A model generated the notes under the pieces. It was not told the DNA's origin. It saw only the letters and a program-made list of their open reading frames with translations, and made no database searches. The translations under genes were made by a program, and so were the position numbers. From contig NC_089863.1 in assembly GCF_036373705.1 (NCBI RefSeq), positions 4,485,444 to 4,549,443 of the forward strand: a stretch of DNA of 64,000 bases, given 5' to 3'. Shown here one piece after another: positions 34,136 to 47,064 of the stretch. Numbering within the stretch: the first letter of the stretch is position 1; every line of letters begins with the position of its first letter. The stretch comes from Amia ocellicauda. Lineage: Eukaryota > Chordata > Actinopteri > Amiiformes > Amiidae.

Positions 34136-34277
34136 GCTGCTTCCTGTGGCAGCACCGCCCTGTGCAGCGCCGGCTGCAGGTTCGCTCTGAACTTTGCATC
34201 CCTTTGGGTTCACTGATACCCTGTTCCAGGACAGAAGAAGCTGTTTCCATCGGATTGCTTGAGTGCGTCCAAACGTG

Positions 34278-34350
34278 GGGCCAGTGGCGCAATGGATAAC
34301 GCGTCTGACTACGAATCAGAAGACTGTAGGTTCGACTCCTACCTGGCTCG
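34278..34350 (+). tRNA. tRNA-Arg-ACG: tRNA-Arg(ACG), unit 22
   Basis: Same gene sequence as unit 1. Confidence 0.97.
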
Positions 34351-34781
34351 ACAGCATCTACAACCAACTCTCACTGTTTTCTTCTCATATCTGGCGACCA
34401 GCAACACTACATCATAGTGTGCCTGACCAGGCATGGGAGGACCATCAAAGTCACCGCTACCACACTCCAATCTCATTCCATGATGATTATCAAACCATTG
34501 CACCAGTGTGACTGAGGTGCAACATACATTCAATGTGTTCATGGCTCCATCTGCTCATTCAATTCAACCTGTACCCGACTGCTGCCTCTCACCTGAAACG
34601 TAGTCAACAGAAATGCGCACTTGTATCACACCTTGTCGACACTGTTAATGTGTCATTGACACCCAATATCCTGACATGTTGCTTAATCCGTTTAATCTCA
34701 ATTCTTTCATAATAAGACTCTGTTACAATAAGACACTTCCACAACACTACATTCATTTGAATAGACAATCACTTTTGAATA

Positions 34782-35007
34782 CAGTGTGGAGTAGTGGTTT
34801 GGGCTCTGTACCCTGTAGCACAGCACGGTGTGTGCAATCTCTGGTACACTTACTACTCTTGAGCAAGGGACTTTAGCTAGATTGCACCAGTTAATGCCCA
34901 CCCATGCCAATGGGTTAAGTGTAAGGAAAACAAAATGTGGTAATATCTCGTTAACATCTGTAAGTCACCCTGGCTATGGTGTCTGCTAAGAAATCGAATT
35001 AAAAAAT
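34782..35007 (+). mobile_element. V-SINE-like element, unit 22
   Basis: A-form; gaatagacaatc flank. Confidence 0.78.
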
Positions 35008-35651
35008 ACGTTGATATGAATCTCCATTGATTTATTTCTGTGTTCAACATGTATAATTCATGTATTTATTATTATCTTCTCTCTGCATTTATTTTTAATT
35101 CTGCCTTGGATTATCCTCCATACATGTCGCACAAATGAATGTACAATGCATTCTGGCCCTTCTCATCACTACAACAAGCAAAGGCAAAATATGAAAGAGA
35201 ACGTGAGTTGAAAAGGTGAGGTGGTGTTTTTCTCTTTATATCTCTATTTACAGAGTAGACGAAATGCAGAGGAGGAAATATAAATAGAAAAGAAGAAAAA
35301 ATGTCAACGAAGAACTGTAAAGGCACAGAGGGAAATGTGAACATACAATTGGTATTACATACGGACATACGTTTTTTCTTAGATCTATGTAAAAATGTAA
35401 TATTTTATAGCATAGAGCGAAGTAATATGAACTGATACAGAATATTAGATGAAGTCTAAATACATCTGTTTGTTCAAAACAGAATACACTGTATTGTTCT
35501 TGTTGTGAATACATTGGGGTGGATATATTTACGAATGGTATGGTGGTTGTGATCAAGAAGTGAAAAATGACGACCCCTCGTATGCTTGTGAGGATCTCAG
35601 CAGGGCTGTCCTGCGGGCTGAAGACGGGTCTGGTAGCAGATGAAGGAGCTC

Positions 35652-35724
35652 TGGAGAATGCGGGCATCGGTCCCGCCACCTCTCGCATGCTAAGCGAGCG
35701 CTCTACCATCTGAGCTAATTCCCC
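35652..35724 (-). tRNA. tRNA-Ala-AGC: tRNA-Ala(AGC), unit 23
   Basis: Same sequence as the unit 1 gene. Confidence 0.95.
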
Positions 35725-35866
35725 GCTGCTTCCTGTGGCAGCACCGCCCTGTGCAGCGCCGGCTGCAGGTTCGCTCTGAACTTTGCATCCCTTTGGGTTC
35801 ACTGATACCCTGTTCCAGGACAGAAGAAGCTGTTTCCATCGGATTGATTGAGTGCGTCCAAACGTT

Positions 35867-35939
35867 GGGCCAGTGGCGCAATGGATAACGCGTCTGACTA
35901 CGAATCAGAAGACTGTAGGTTCGACTCCTACCTGGCTCG
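35867..35939 (+). tRNA. tRNA-Arg-ACG: tRNA-Arg(ACG), unit 23
   Basis: Mature gene as in unit 1; upstream base T as in unit 20. Confidence 0.97.
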
Positions 35940-36370
35940 ACAGCATCTACAACCAACTCTCACTGTTTTCTTCTCATATCTGGCGACCAGCAGCACTACA
36001 TCATAGTGTGCCGGACCAGGCATGGGAGGACCATCAAAGTCACCGCTACCACACTCCAATCTCATTCCATGATGATTATCAAACCATTGCACCAGTGTGA
36101 CTGAGGTGCAACATACATTCAATGTCTTCATGGCTCCATCTGCTCATTCAATTCAACCTGTACCCGACTGCTGCCTCTCACCTGAACCGTAGTCAACAGA
36201 AATGCGCACTTGTATCACACCTTGTCGACACTGTTAATGTGTCATTGACACCCAATAACCTGACATGTTGCTTAATCCGTTTAATCTCAATTCTTTCATA
36301 ATAAGACTCTGTTACAATAAGACACTTCCACAACACTACATTCATTTGAACAGATAATCACTTTTGAATA

Positions 36371-36596
36371 CAGTGTGGAGTAGTGGTTTGGGCTCTGTAC
36401 CCTGTAGCACAGCACGGTGTGTGCAATCTCTGGTACACTTACTACTCTTGAGCAAGGGACTTTAGCTAGATTGCACCAGTTAATGCCCACCCATGCCAAT
36501 GGGTTAAGTGTAAGGAAAACAAAATGTGGTAATATCTCGTTAACATCTGTAAGTCACCCTGGCTATGGTGTCTGCTAAGAAATCGAATTAAAAAAT
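36371..36596 (+). mobile_element. V-SINE-like element, unit 23
   Basis: A-form; gaacagataatc flank. Confidence 0.78.
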
Positions 36597-37240
36597 ACGT
36601 TGATATGAATCTCCATTGATTTATTTCTGTGTTCAACATGTATAATTCATGTATTTATTATTATCTTCTCTCTGCATTTATTTTTTATTCTGCCTTGGAT
36701 TATCCTCCATACATGTCGCACAAATGAATGTACAATGCATTCTGGCCCTTCTCATCACTACAACAAGCAAAGCCAAAATATTAAAGAGAACGTGAGTTGA
36801 AAAGGTGAGGTGGTGTTTTTCTCTTTATATCTCTATTTACAGAGTAGACGAAATGCAGAGGAGGAAATATAAATAGAAAAGAAGAAAAAATGTCAACGAA
36901 GAACTGTAAATGCACAGAGGGAAATGTGAACATAAAATTGGTATTACATACGGACATACGATTTTTCTTAGATCTATGTAAAAATGTAATATTTTATAGC
37001 ATAGAGCGAAGTAATATGAACTGAAACAGACTATTTGAAGAAGTCTAAATACATCTGCTTGTTCAAAACAGAATACACTGTTTGGTTCTTGTTGTGAATA
37101 CATTGGGGTGGATATATTTACGAATGGTATGGTGGTTGTGATCAAGAAGTGAAAAATGATGACCCCTCGTATGCTTGTGAGGATCTCAGCAGGGCTGTCC
37201 TGCGGGCTGACGACGGGTCTGGTAGCAGATGAAGGAGCTC

Positions 37241-37313
37241 TGGAGAATGCGGGCATCGGTTCCGCCACCTCTCGCATGCTAAGCGAGCGCTCTACCATCT
37301 GAGCTAATTCCCC
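37241..37313 (-). tRNA. tRNA-Ala-AGC: tRNA-Ala(AGC), unit 24, T-stem pair 53:61 broken
   Basis: Same A53 change as unit 21. Confidence 0.8.
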
Positions 37314-37455
37314 GCTGCTTCCTGTGGCAGCACCGCCCTGTGCAGCGCCGGCTGCAGGTTCGCTCTGAACTTTGCATCCCTTTGGGTTCACTGATACCCT
37401 GTTCCAGGACAGAAGAAGCTGTTTCCATCGGATTGCTTGAGTGCGTCCAAACGTG

Positions 37456-37530
37456 GGGCCAGTGGCGCAATGGATAACGCGTCTGACTACGAATCAGAAG
37501 ACTGTAGAGGTTCGACTCCTACCTGGCTCG
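37456..37530 (+). pseudogene. tRNA-Arg(ACG)-like, unit 24, 2-bp insertion in T stem
   Basis: Same 2-bp insertion as unit 21, inherited through the block duplication. Confidence 0.8.
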
Positions 37531-37961
37531 ACAGCATCTACAACCAACTCTCACTGTTTTCTTCTCATATCTGGCGACCAGCAGCACTACATCATAGTGT
37601 GCCTGACCAGGCATGGGAGGACCATCAAAGTCACCGCTACCACACTCCAATCTCATTCCATGATGATTATGAAACCAATGCACCAGTGTGACTGAGGTGC
37701 AACATACATTCAATGTCTTCATGGCTCCATCTGCTCATTCAATTCAACCTGTACCCGACTGCTGCCTCTCACCTGAAACGTAGTCAACAGAAATGCGCAC
37801 TTGTATCACACCTTGTCGACACTGTTAATGTGTCATTGACACCCAATAACCTGACATGTTGCTTAATCCGTTTAATCTCAATTCTTTCATAATAAGACTC
37901 TGTTACAATAAGACACTTCCACAACACTACATTCATTTGAACAGATAATCACTTTTGAATA

Positions 37962-38187
37962 CAGTGTGGAGTAGTGGTTTGGGCTCTGTACCCTGTAGCA
38001 CAGCACGGTGTGTGCAATCTCTGGTACACTTACTACTCTTGAGCAAGGGACTTTAGCTAGATTGCACCAGTTAATGCCCACCCATGCCAATGGGTTAAGT
38101 GTAAGGAAAACAAAATGTGGTAATATCTCGTTAACATCTGTAAGTCACCCTGGCTATGGTGTCTGCTAAGAAATCGAATTAAAAAAT
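37962..38187 (+). mobile_element. V-SINE-like element, unit 24
   Basis: A-form; gaacagataatc flank; lacks C112 and C212. Confidence 0.78.
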
Positions 38188-38831
38188 ACGTTGATATGAA
38201 TCTCCATTGATTTATTTCTGTGTTCAACATGTATAATTCATGTATTTATTATTATCTTCTCTCTGCATTTATTTTTAATTCTGCCTTGGATTATCCTCCA
38301 TACATGTCGCACAAATCAATGTACAATGCATTCTGGCCCTTCTCATCACTACAACAAGCAAAGGCAAAATATGAAAGAGAACGTGAGTTGAAAAGGTGAG
38401 GTGGTGTTTTTCTCTTTATATCTCTATTTACAGAGTAGACGAAATGCAGAGGAGGAAATATAAATAGAAAAGAAGAAAAAATGTCAACGAAGAACTGTAA
38501 ATGCACAGAGGGAAATGTGAACATAAAATTGGTATTACATACGGACATACGTTTTTTCTTAGATCTATGTAAAAATGTAATATTTTATAGCATAGAGCGA
38601 AGTAATATGAACTGATACAGAATATTAGATGAAGTCTAAATACATCTGTTTGTTCAAAACAGAATACACTGTATTGTTCTTGTTGTGAATACATTGGGGT
38701 GGATATATTTACGAATGGTATGGTGGTTGTGATCAAGAAGTGAAAAATGATGACCCCTCGTATGCTTGTGAGGATCTCAGCAGGGCTGTCCTGCGGGCTG
38801 ACGACGGGTCTGGTAGCAGATGAAGGAGCTC

Positions 38832-38904
38832 TGGAGAATGCGGGCATCGGTCCCGTCACCTCTCGCATGCTAAGCGAGCGCTCTACCATCTGAGCTAATT
38901 CCCC
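38832..38904 (-). tRNA. tRNA-Ala-AGC: tRNA-Ala(AGC), unit 25, T-stem mismatch 49:65
   Basis: G49 is changed to A, making A-C at the base of the T stem. The remaining four pairs hold. The promoter interval also has ctgcaagttcg for ctgcaggttcg. Confidence 0.87.
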
Positions 38905-39046
38905 GCTGCTTCCTGTGGCAGCACCGCCCTGTGCAGCGCCGGCTGCAAGTTCGCTCTGAACTTTGCATCCCTTTGGGTTCACTGATACCCTGTTCCAGGA
39001 CAGAAGAAGCTGTTTCCATCGGATTGCTTGAGTGCGTCCAACCGTG

Positions 39047-39119
39047 GGGCCAGTGGCGCAATGGATAACGCGTCTGACTACGAATCAGAAGACTGTAGGT
39101 TCGACTCCTACCTGGCTCG
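39047..39119 (+). tRNA. tRNA-Arg-ACG: tRNA-Arg(ACG), unit 25
   Basis: Same gene sequence as unit 1; aaccg 5' flank (X type). Confidence 0.97.
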
Positions 39120-39550
39120 ACAGCATCTACAACCAACTCTCACTGTTTTCTTCTCATATCTGGCGACCAGCAGCACTACATCATAGTGTGCCTGACCAGG
39201 CATGGGAGGACCATCAAAGTCACCGCTACCACACTCCAATCTCATTCCATGATGATTATCAAACCATTGCACCAGTGTGACTGAGGTGCAACATACATTC
39301 AATGTGTTCATGGCTCCATCTGCTCATTCAATTCAACCTGTACCCGACTGCTGCCTCTCACCTGAAACGTAGTCAACAGAAATGCGCACTTGTATCACAC
39401 CTTGTCGACACTGTTAATGTGTCATTGACACCCAATATCCTGACATGTTGCTTAATCCGTTTAATCTCAATTCTTTCATAATAAGACTCTGTTACAATAA
39501 GACACTTCCACAACACTACATTCATTTGAATAGACAATCACTTTTGAATA

Positions 39551-39776
39551 CAGTGTGGAGTAGTGGTTTGGGCTCTGTACCCTGTAGCACAGCACGGTGT
39601 GTGCAATCTCTGGTACACTTACTACTCTTGAGCAAGGGACTTTAGCTAGATTGCACCAGTTAATGCCCACCCATGCCAATGGGTTAAGTGTAAGGAAAAC
39701 AAAATGTGGTAATATCTCGTTAACATCTGTAAGTCACCCTGGCTATGGTGTCTGCTAAGAAATCGAATTAAAAAAT
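39551..39776 (+). mobile_element. V-SINE-like element, unit 25
   Basis: A-form; gaatagacaatc flank. Confidence 0.78.
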
Positions 39777-40420
39777 ACGTTGATATGAATCTCCATTGAT
39801 TTATTTCTGTGTTCAACATGTATAATTCATGTATTTATTATTATCTTCTCTCTGCATTTATTTTTAATTCTGCCTTGGATTATCCTCCATACATGTCGCA
39901 CAAATGAATGTACAATGCATTCTGGCCCTTCTCATCACTACAACAAGCAAAGGCAAAATATGAAAGAGAACGTGAGTTGAAAAGGTGAGGTGGTGTTTTT
40001 CTCTTTATATCTCTATTTACAGAGTAGACGAAATGCAGAGGAGGAAATATAAATAGAAAAGAAGAAAAAATGTCAACGAAGAACTGTAAAGGCACAGAGG
40101 GAAATGTGAACATAAAATTGGTATTACATACGGACATACGTTTTTTCTTAGATCTATGTAAAAATGTAATATTTTATAGCATAGAGCGAAGTAATATGAA
40201 CTGATACAGAATATTAGATGAAGTCTAAATACATCTGTTTGTTCAAAACAGAATACACTGTATTGTTCTTGTTGTGAATACATTGGGGTGGATATATTTA
40301 CGAATGGTATGGTGGTTGTGATCAAGAAGTGAAAAATGACGACCCCTCGTATGCTTGTGAGGATCTCAGCAGGGCTGTCCTGCGGGCTGAAGACGGGTCT
40401 GGTAGCAGATGAAGGAGCTC

Positions 40421-40493
40421 TGGAGAATGCGGGCATCGGTCCCGCCACCTCTCGCATGCTAAGCGAGCGCTCTACCATCTGAGCTAATTCCCC
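40421..40493 (-). tRNA. tRNA-Ala-AGC: tRNA-Ala(AGC), unit 26
   Basis: Same sequence as the unit 1 gene. Confidence 0.95.
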
Positions 40494-40635
40494 GCTGCTT
40501 CCTGTGGCAGCACCGCCCTGTGCAGCGCCGGCTGCAGGTTCGCTCTGAACTTTGCATCCCTTTGGGTTCACTGATACCCTGTTCCAGGACAGAAGAAGCT
40601 GTTTCCATCGGATTGCTTGAGTGCGTCCAAACGTG

Positions 40636-40708
40636 GGGCCAGTGGCGCAATGGATAACGCGTCTGACTACGAATCAGAAGACTGTAGGTTCGACTCCTAC
40701 CTGGCTCG
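40636..40708 (+). tRNA. tRNA-Arg-ACG: tRNA-Arg(ACG), unit 26
   Basis: Same gene sequence as unit 1. Confidence 0.97.
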
Positions 40709-41139
40709 ACAGCATCTACAACCAACTCTCACTGTTTTCTTCTCATATCTGGCGACCAGCAACACTACATCATAGTGTGCCGGACCAGGCATGGGAGGAC
40801 CATCAAAGTCACCGCTACCACACTCCAATCTCATTCCATGATGATTATCAAACCATTGCACCAGTGTGACTGAGGTGCAACATACATTCAATGTGTTCAT
40901 GGCTCCATCTGCTCATTCAATTCAACCTGTACCCGACTGCTGCCTCTCACCTGAAACGTAGTCAACAGAAATGCGCACTTGTATCACACCTTGTCGACAC
41001 TGTTAATGTGTCATTGACACCCAATATCCTGACATGTTGCTTAATCCGTTTAATCTCAATTCTTTCATAATAAGACTCTGTTACAATAAGACACTTCCAC
41101 AACACTACATTCATTTGAATAGACAATCACTTTTGAATA

Positions 41140-41365
41140 CAGTGTGGAGTAGTGGTTTGGGCTCTGTACCCTGTAGCACAGCACGGTGTGTGCAATCTCT
41201 GGTACACTTACTACTCTTGAGCAAGGGACTTTAGCTAGATTGCACCAGTTAATGCCCACCCATGCCAATGGGTTAAGTGTAAGGAAAACAAAATGTGGTA
41301 ATATCTCGTTAACATCTGTAAGTCACCCTGGCTATGGTGTCTGCTAAGAAATCGAATTAAAAAAT
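41140..41365 (+). mobile_element. V-SINE-like element, unit 26
   Basis: A-form; gaatagacaatc flank. Confidence 0.78.
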
Positions 41366-42009
41366 ACGTTGATATGAATCTCCATTGATTTATTTCTGTG
41401 TTCAACATGTATAATTCATGTATTTATTATTATCTTCTCTCTGCATTTATTTTTAATTCTGCCTTGGATTATCCTCCATACATGTCGCACAAATGAATGT
41501 ACAATGCATTCTGGCCCTTCTCATCACTACAACAAGCAAAGGCAAAATATGAAAGAGAACGTGAGTTGAAAAGGTGAGGTGGTGTTTTTCTCTTTATATC
41601 TCTATTTACAGAGTAGACGAAATGCAGAGGAGGAAATATAAATAGAAAAGAAGAAAAAATGTCAACGAAGAACTGTAAATGCACAGAGGGAAATGTGAAC
41701 ATAAAATTGGTATTACATACGGACATACGTTTTTTCTTAGATCTATGTAAAAATGTAATATTTTATAGCATAGAGCGAAGTAATATGAACTGATACAGAA
41801 TATTAGATGAAGTCTAAATACATCTGTTTGTTCAAAACAGAATACACTGTATTGTTCTTGTTGTGAATACATTGGGGTGGATATATTTACGAATGGTATG
41901 GTGGTTGTGATCAAGAAGTGAAAAATGACGACCCCTCGTATGCTTGTGAGGATCTCAGCAGGGCTGTCCTGCGGGCTGAAGACGGGTCTGGTAGCAGATG
42001 AAGGAGCTC

Positions 42010-42082
42010 TGGAGAATGCGGGCATCGGTCCCGCCACCTCTCGCATGCTAAGCGAGCGCTCTACCATCTGAGCTAATTCCCC
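42010..42082 (-). tRNA. tRNA-Ala-AGC: tRNA-Ala(AGC), unit 27
   Basis: Same sequence as the unit 1 gene. Confidence 0.95.
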
Positions 42083-42224
42083 GCTGCTTCCTGTGGCAGC
42101 ACCGCCCTGTGCAGCGCCGGCTGCAGGTTCGCTCTGAACTTTGCATCCCTTTGGGTTCACTGATACCCTGTTCCAGGACAGAAGAAGCTGTTTCCATCGG
42201 ATTGCTTGAGTGCGTCCAAACGTG

Positions 42225-42297
42225 GGGCCAGTGGCGCAATGGATAACGCGTCTGACTACGAATCAGAAGACTGTAGGTTCGACTCCTACCTGGCTCG
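42225..42297 (+). tRNA. tRNA-Arg-ACG: tRNA-Arg(ACG), unit 27
   Basis: Same gene sequence as unit 1. Confidence 0.97.
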
Positions 42298-42728
42298 ACA
42301 GCATCTACAACCAACTCTCACTGTTTTCTTCTCATATCTGGCGACCAGCAACACTACATCATAGTGTGCCGGACCAGGCATGGGAGGACCATCAAAGTCA
42401 CCGCTACCACACTCCAATCTCATTCCATGATGATTATCAAACCATTGCACCAGTGTGACTGAGGTGCAACATACATTCAATGTGTTCATGGCTCCATCTG
42501 CTCATTCAATTCAACCTGTTCCCGACTGCTGCCTCTCACCTGAAACGTAGTCAACAGAAATGCGCACTTGTATCACACCTTGTCGACACTGTTAATGTGT
42601 CATTGACACCCAATATCCTGACATGTTGCTTAATCCGTTTAATCTCAATTCTTTCATAATAAGACTCTGTTACAATAAGACACTTCCACAACACTACATT
42701 CATTTGAATAGACAATCACTTTTGAATA

Positions 42729-42954
42729 CAGTGTGGAGTAGTGGTTTGGGCTCTGTACCCTGTAGCACAGCACGGTGTGTGCAATCTCTGGTACACTTAC
42801 TACTCTTGAGCAAGGGACTTTAGCTAGATTGCACCAGTTAATGCCCACCCATGCCAATGGGTTAAGTGTAAGGAAAACAAAATGTGGTAATATCTCGTTA
42901 ACATCTGTAAGTCACCCTGGCTATGGTGTCTGCTAAGAAATCGAATTAAAAAAT
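42729..42954 (+). mobile_element. V-SINE-like element, unit 27
   Basis: A-form; gaatagacaatc flank. Confidence 0.78.
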
Positions 42955-43598
42955 ACGTTGATATGAATCTCCATTGATTTATTTCTGTGTTCAACATGTA
43001 TAATTCATGTATTTATTATTATCTTCTCTCTGCATTTATTTTTAATTCTGCCTTGGATTATCCTCCATACATGTCGCACAAATGAATGTACAATGCATTC
43101 TGGCCCTTCTCATCACTACAACAAGCAAAGGCAAAATATGAAAGAGAACGTGAGTTGAAAAGGTGAGGTGGTGTTTTTCTCTTTATATCTCTATTTACAG
43201 AGTAGACGAAATGCAGAGGAGGAAATATAAATAGAAAAGAAGAAAAAATGTCAACGAAGAACTGTAAATGCACAGAGGGAAATGTGAACATAAAATTGGT
43301 ATTACATACGGACATACGTTTTTTCTTAGATCTATGTAAAAATGTAATATTTTATAGCATAGAGCGAAGTAATATGAACTGATACAGAATATTAGATGAA
43401 GTCTAAATACATCTGTTTGTTCAAAACAGAATACACTGTATTGTTCTTGTTGTGAATACATTGGGGTGGATATATTTACGAATGGTATGGTGGTTGTGAT
43501 CAAGAAGTGAAAAATGACGACCCCTCGTATGCTTGTGAGGATCTCAGCAGGGCTGTCCTGCGGGCTGAAGACGGGTCTGGTAGCAGATGAAGGAGCTC

Positions 43599-43671
43599 TG
43601 GAGAATGCGGGCATCGGTCCCGCCACCTCTCGCATGCTAAGCGAGCGCTCTACCATCTGAGCTAATTCCCC
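43599..43671 (-). tRNA. tRNA-Ala-AGC: tRNA-Ala(AGC), unit 28
   Basis: Same sequence as the unit 1 gene. Confidence 0.95.
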
Positions 43672-43813
43672 GCTGCTTCCTGTGGCAGCACCGCCCTGTG
43701 CAGCGCCGGCTGCAGGTTCGCTCTGAACTTTGCATCCCTTTGGGTTCACTGATACCCTGTTCCAGGACAGAAGAAGCTGTTTCCATCGGATTGCTTGAGT
43801 GCGTCCAAACGTG

Positions 43814-43886
43814 GGGCCAGTGGCGCAATGGATAACGCGTCTGACTACGAATCAGAAGACTGTAGGTTCGACTCCTACCTGGCTCG
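43814..43886 (+). tRNA. tRNA-Arg-ACG: tRNA-Arg(ACG), unit 28
   Basis: Same gene sequence as unit 1. Confidence 0.97.
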
Positions 43887-44317
43887 ACAGCATCTACAAC
43901 CAACTCTCACTGTTTTCTTCTCATATCTGGCGACCAGCAACACTACATCATAGTGTGCCGGACCAGGCATGGGAGGACCATCAAAGTCACCGCTACCACA
44001 CTCCAATCTCATTCCATGATGATTATCAAACCATTGCACCAGTGTGACTGAGGTGCAACATACATTCAATGTGTTCATGGCTCCATCTGCTCATTCAATT
44101 CAACCTGTACCCGACTGCTGCCTCTCACCTGAAACGTAGTCAACAGAAATGCGCACTTGTATCACACCTTGTCGACACTGTTAATGTGTCATTGACACCC
44201 AATATCCTGACATGTTGCTTAATCCGTTTAATCTCAATTCTTTCATAATAAGACTCTGTTACAATAAGACACTTCCACAACACTACATTCATTTGAATAG
44301 ACAATCACTTTTGAATA

Positions 44318-44543
44318 CAGTGTGGAGTAGTGGTTTGGGCTCTGTACCCTGTAGCACAGCACGGTGTGTGCAATCTCTGGTACACTTACTACTCTTGAGC
44401 AAGGGACTTTAGCTAGATTGCACCAGTTAATGCCCACCCATGCCAATGGGTTAAGTGTAAGGAAAACAAAATGTGGTAATATCTCGTTAACATCTGTAAG
44501 TCACCCTGGCTATGGTGTCTGCTAAGAAATCGAATTAAAAAAT
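44318..44543 (+). mobile_element. V-SINE-like element, unit 28
   Basis: A-form; gaatagacaatc flank. Confidence 0.78.
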
Positions 44544-45187
44544 ACGTTGATATGAATCTCCATTGATTTATTTCTGTGTTCAACATGTATAATTCATGTA
44601 TTTATTATTATCTTCTCTCTGCATTTATTTTTAATTCTGCCTTGGATTATCCTCCATACATGTCGCACAAATGAATGTACAATGCATTCTGGCCCTTCTC
44701 ATCACTACAACAAGCAAAGGCAAAATATGAAAGAGAACGTGAGTTGAAAAGGTGAGGTGGTGTTTTTCTCTTTATATCTCTATTTACAGAGTAGACGAAA
44801 TGCAGAGGAGGAAATATAAATAGAAAAGAAGAAAAAATGTCAACGAAGAACTGTAAATGCACAGAGGGAAATGTGAACATAAAATTGGTATTACATACGG
44901 ACATACGTTTTTTCTTAGATCTATGTAAAAATGTAATATTTTATAGCATAGAGCGAAGTAATATGAACTGATACAGAATATTAGATGAAGTCTAAATACA
45001 TCTGTTTGTTCAAAACAGAATACACTGTATTGTTCTTGTTGTGAATACATTGGGGTGGATATATTTACGAATGGTATGGTGGTTGTGATCAAGAAGTGAA
45101 AAATGACGACCCCTCGTATGCTTGTGAGGATCTCAGCAGGGCTGTCCTGCGGGCTGAAGACGGGTCTGGTAGCAGATGAAGGAGCTC

Positions 45188-45260
45188 TGGAGAATGCGGG
45201 CATCGGTCCCGCCACCTCTCGCATGCTAAGCGAGCGCTCTACCATCTGAGCTAATTCCCC
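45188..45260 (-). tRNA. tRNA-Ala-AGC: tRNA-Ala(AGC), unit 29
   Basis: Same sequence as the unit 1 gene. Confidence 0.95.
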
Positions 45261-45402
45261 GCTGCTTCCTGTGGCAGCACCGCCCTGTGCAGCGCCGGCT
45301 GCAGGTTCGCTCTGAACTTTGCATCCCTTTGGGTTCACTGATACCCTGTTCCAGGACAGAAGAAGCTGTTTCCATCGGATTGCTTGAGTGCGTCCAAACG
45401 TG

Positions 45403-45475
45403 GGGCCAGTGGCGCAATGGATAACGCGTCTGACTACGAATCAGAAGACTGTAGGTTCGACTCCTACCTGGCTCG
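45403..45475 (+). tRNA. tRNA-Arg-ACG: tRNA-Arg(ACG), unit 29
   Basis: Same gene sequence as unit 1. Confidence 0.97.
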
Positions 45476-45906
45476 ACAGCATCTACAACCAACTCTCACT
45501 GTTTTCTTCTCATATCTGGCGACCAGCAACACTACATCATAGTGTGCCGGACCAGGCATGGGAGGACCATCAAAGTCACCGCTACCACACTCCAATCTCA
45601 TTCCATGATGATTATCAAACCATTGCACCAGTGTGACTGAGGTGCAACATACATTCAATGTGTTCATGGCTCCATCTGCTCATTCAATTCAACCTGTACC
45701 CGACTGCTGCCTCTCACCTGAAACGTAGTCAACAGAAATGCGCACTTGTATCACACCTTGTCGACACTGTTAATGTGTCATTGACACCCAATATCCTGAC
45801 ATGTTGCTTAATCCGTTTAATCTCAATTCTTTCATAATAAGACTCTGTTACAATAAGACACTTCCACAACACTACATTCATTTGAATAGACAATCACTTT
45901 TGAATA

Positions 45907-46132
45907 CAGTGTGGAGTAGTGGTTTGGGCTCTGTACCCTGTAGCACAGCACGGTGTGTGCAATCTCTGGTACACTTACTACTCTTGAGCAAGGGACTTTA
46001 GCTAGATTGCACCAGTTAATGCCCACCCATGCCAATGGGTTAAGTGTAAGGAAAACAAAATGTGGTAATATCTCGTTAACATCTGTAAGTCACCCTGGCT
46101 ATGGTGTCTGCTAAGAAATCGAATTAAAAAAT
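45907..46132 (+). mobile_element. V-SINE-like element, unit 29
   Basis: A-form; gaatagacaatc flank. Confidence 0.78.
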
Positions 46133-46776
46133 ACGTTGATATGAATCTCCATTGATTTATTTCTGTGTTCAACATGTATAATTCATGTATTTATTATTAT
46201 CTTCTCTCTGCATTTATTTTTAATTCTGCCTTGGATTATCCTCCATACATGTCGCACAAATGAATGTACAATGCATTCTGGCCCTTCTCATCACTACAAC
46301 AAGCAAAGGCAAAATATGAAAGAGAACGTGAGTTGAAAAGGTGAGGTGGTGTTTTTCTCTTTATATCTCTATTTACAGAGTAGACGAAATGCAGAGGAGG
46401 AAATATAAATAGAAAAGAAGAAAAAATGTCAACGAAGAACTGTAAAGGCACAGAGGGAAATGTGAACATAAAATTGGTATTACATACGGACATACGTTTT
46501 TTCTTAGATCTATGTAAAAATGTAATATTTTATAGCATAGAGCGAAGTAATATGAACTGATACAGAATATTAGATGAAGTCTAAATACATCTGTTTGTTC
46601 AAAACAGAATACACTGTATTGTTCTTGTTGTGAATACATTGGGGTGGATATATTTACGAATGGTATGGTGGTTGTGATCAAGAAGTGAAAAATGACGACC
46701 CCTCGTATGCTTGTGAGGATCTCAGCAGGGCTGTCCTGCGGGCTGAAGACGGGTCTGGTAGCAGATGAAGGAGCTC

Positions 46777-46849
46777 TGGAGAATGCGGGCATCGGTCCCG
46801 CCACCTCTCGCATGCTAAGCGAGCGCTCTACCATCTGAGCTAATTCCCC
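46777..46849 (-). tRNA. tRNA-Ala-AGC: tRNA-Ala(AGC), unit 30
   Basis: Same sequence as the unit 1 gene. Confidence 0.95.
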
Positions 46850-46991
46850 GCTGCTTCCTGTGGCAGCACCGCCCTGTGCAGCGCCGGCTGCAGGTTCGCT
46901 CTGAACTTTGCATCCCTTTGGGTTCACTGATACCCTGTTCCAGGACAGAAGAAGCTGTTTCCATCGGATTGCTTGAGTGCGTCCAAACGTG

Positions 46992-47064
46992 GGGCCAGTG
47001 GCGCAATGGATAACGCGTCTGACTACGAATCAGAAGACTGTAGGTTCGACTCCTACCTGGCTCG
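46992..47064 (+). tRNA. tRNA-Arg-ACG: tRNA-Arg(ACG), unit 30
   Basis: Same gene sequence as unit 1. Confidence 0.97.

Larger units (their letters stand above)
28603..38140 (+). repeat. Duplicated three-unit block: units 19-21 and 22-24
   Basis: Y (units 19, 22), Z (20, 23; tgttgggcc before tRNA-Arg, acatacaattgg in the spacer) and W (21, 24; 2-bp insertion in tRNA-Arg) occur in the same order twice, 4,769 bp apart. Only the right end of W differs: unit 21 ends with a unit 18-type SINE and unit 24 with an ordinary one, which marks the join between the two copies. Confidence 0.9.
41319..46085 (+). repeat. Three near-identical adjacent units, 27-29
   Basis: Units 27, 28 and 29 share every haplotype site I checked. 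The only difference I noticed is a T for A near 42520 (cctgttcccg) in unit 27. This looks like recent one-unit expansion. Confidence 0.8.
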
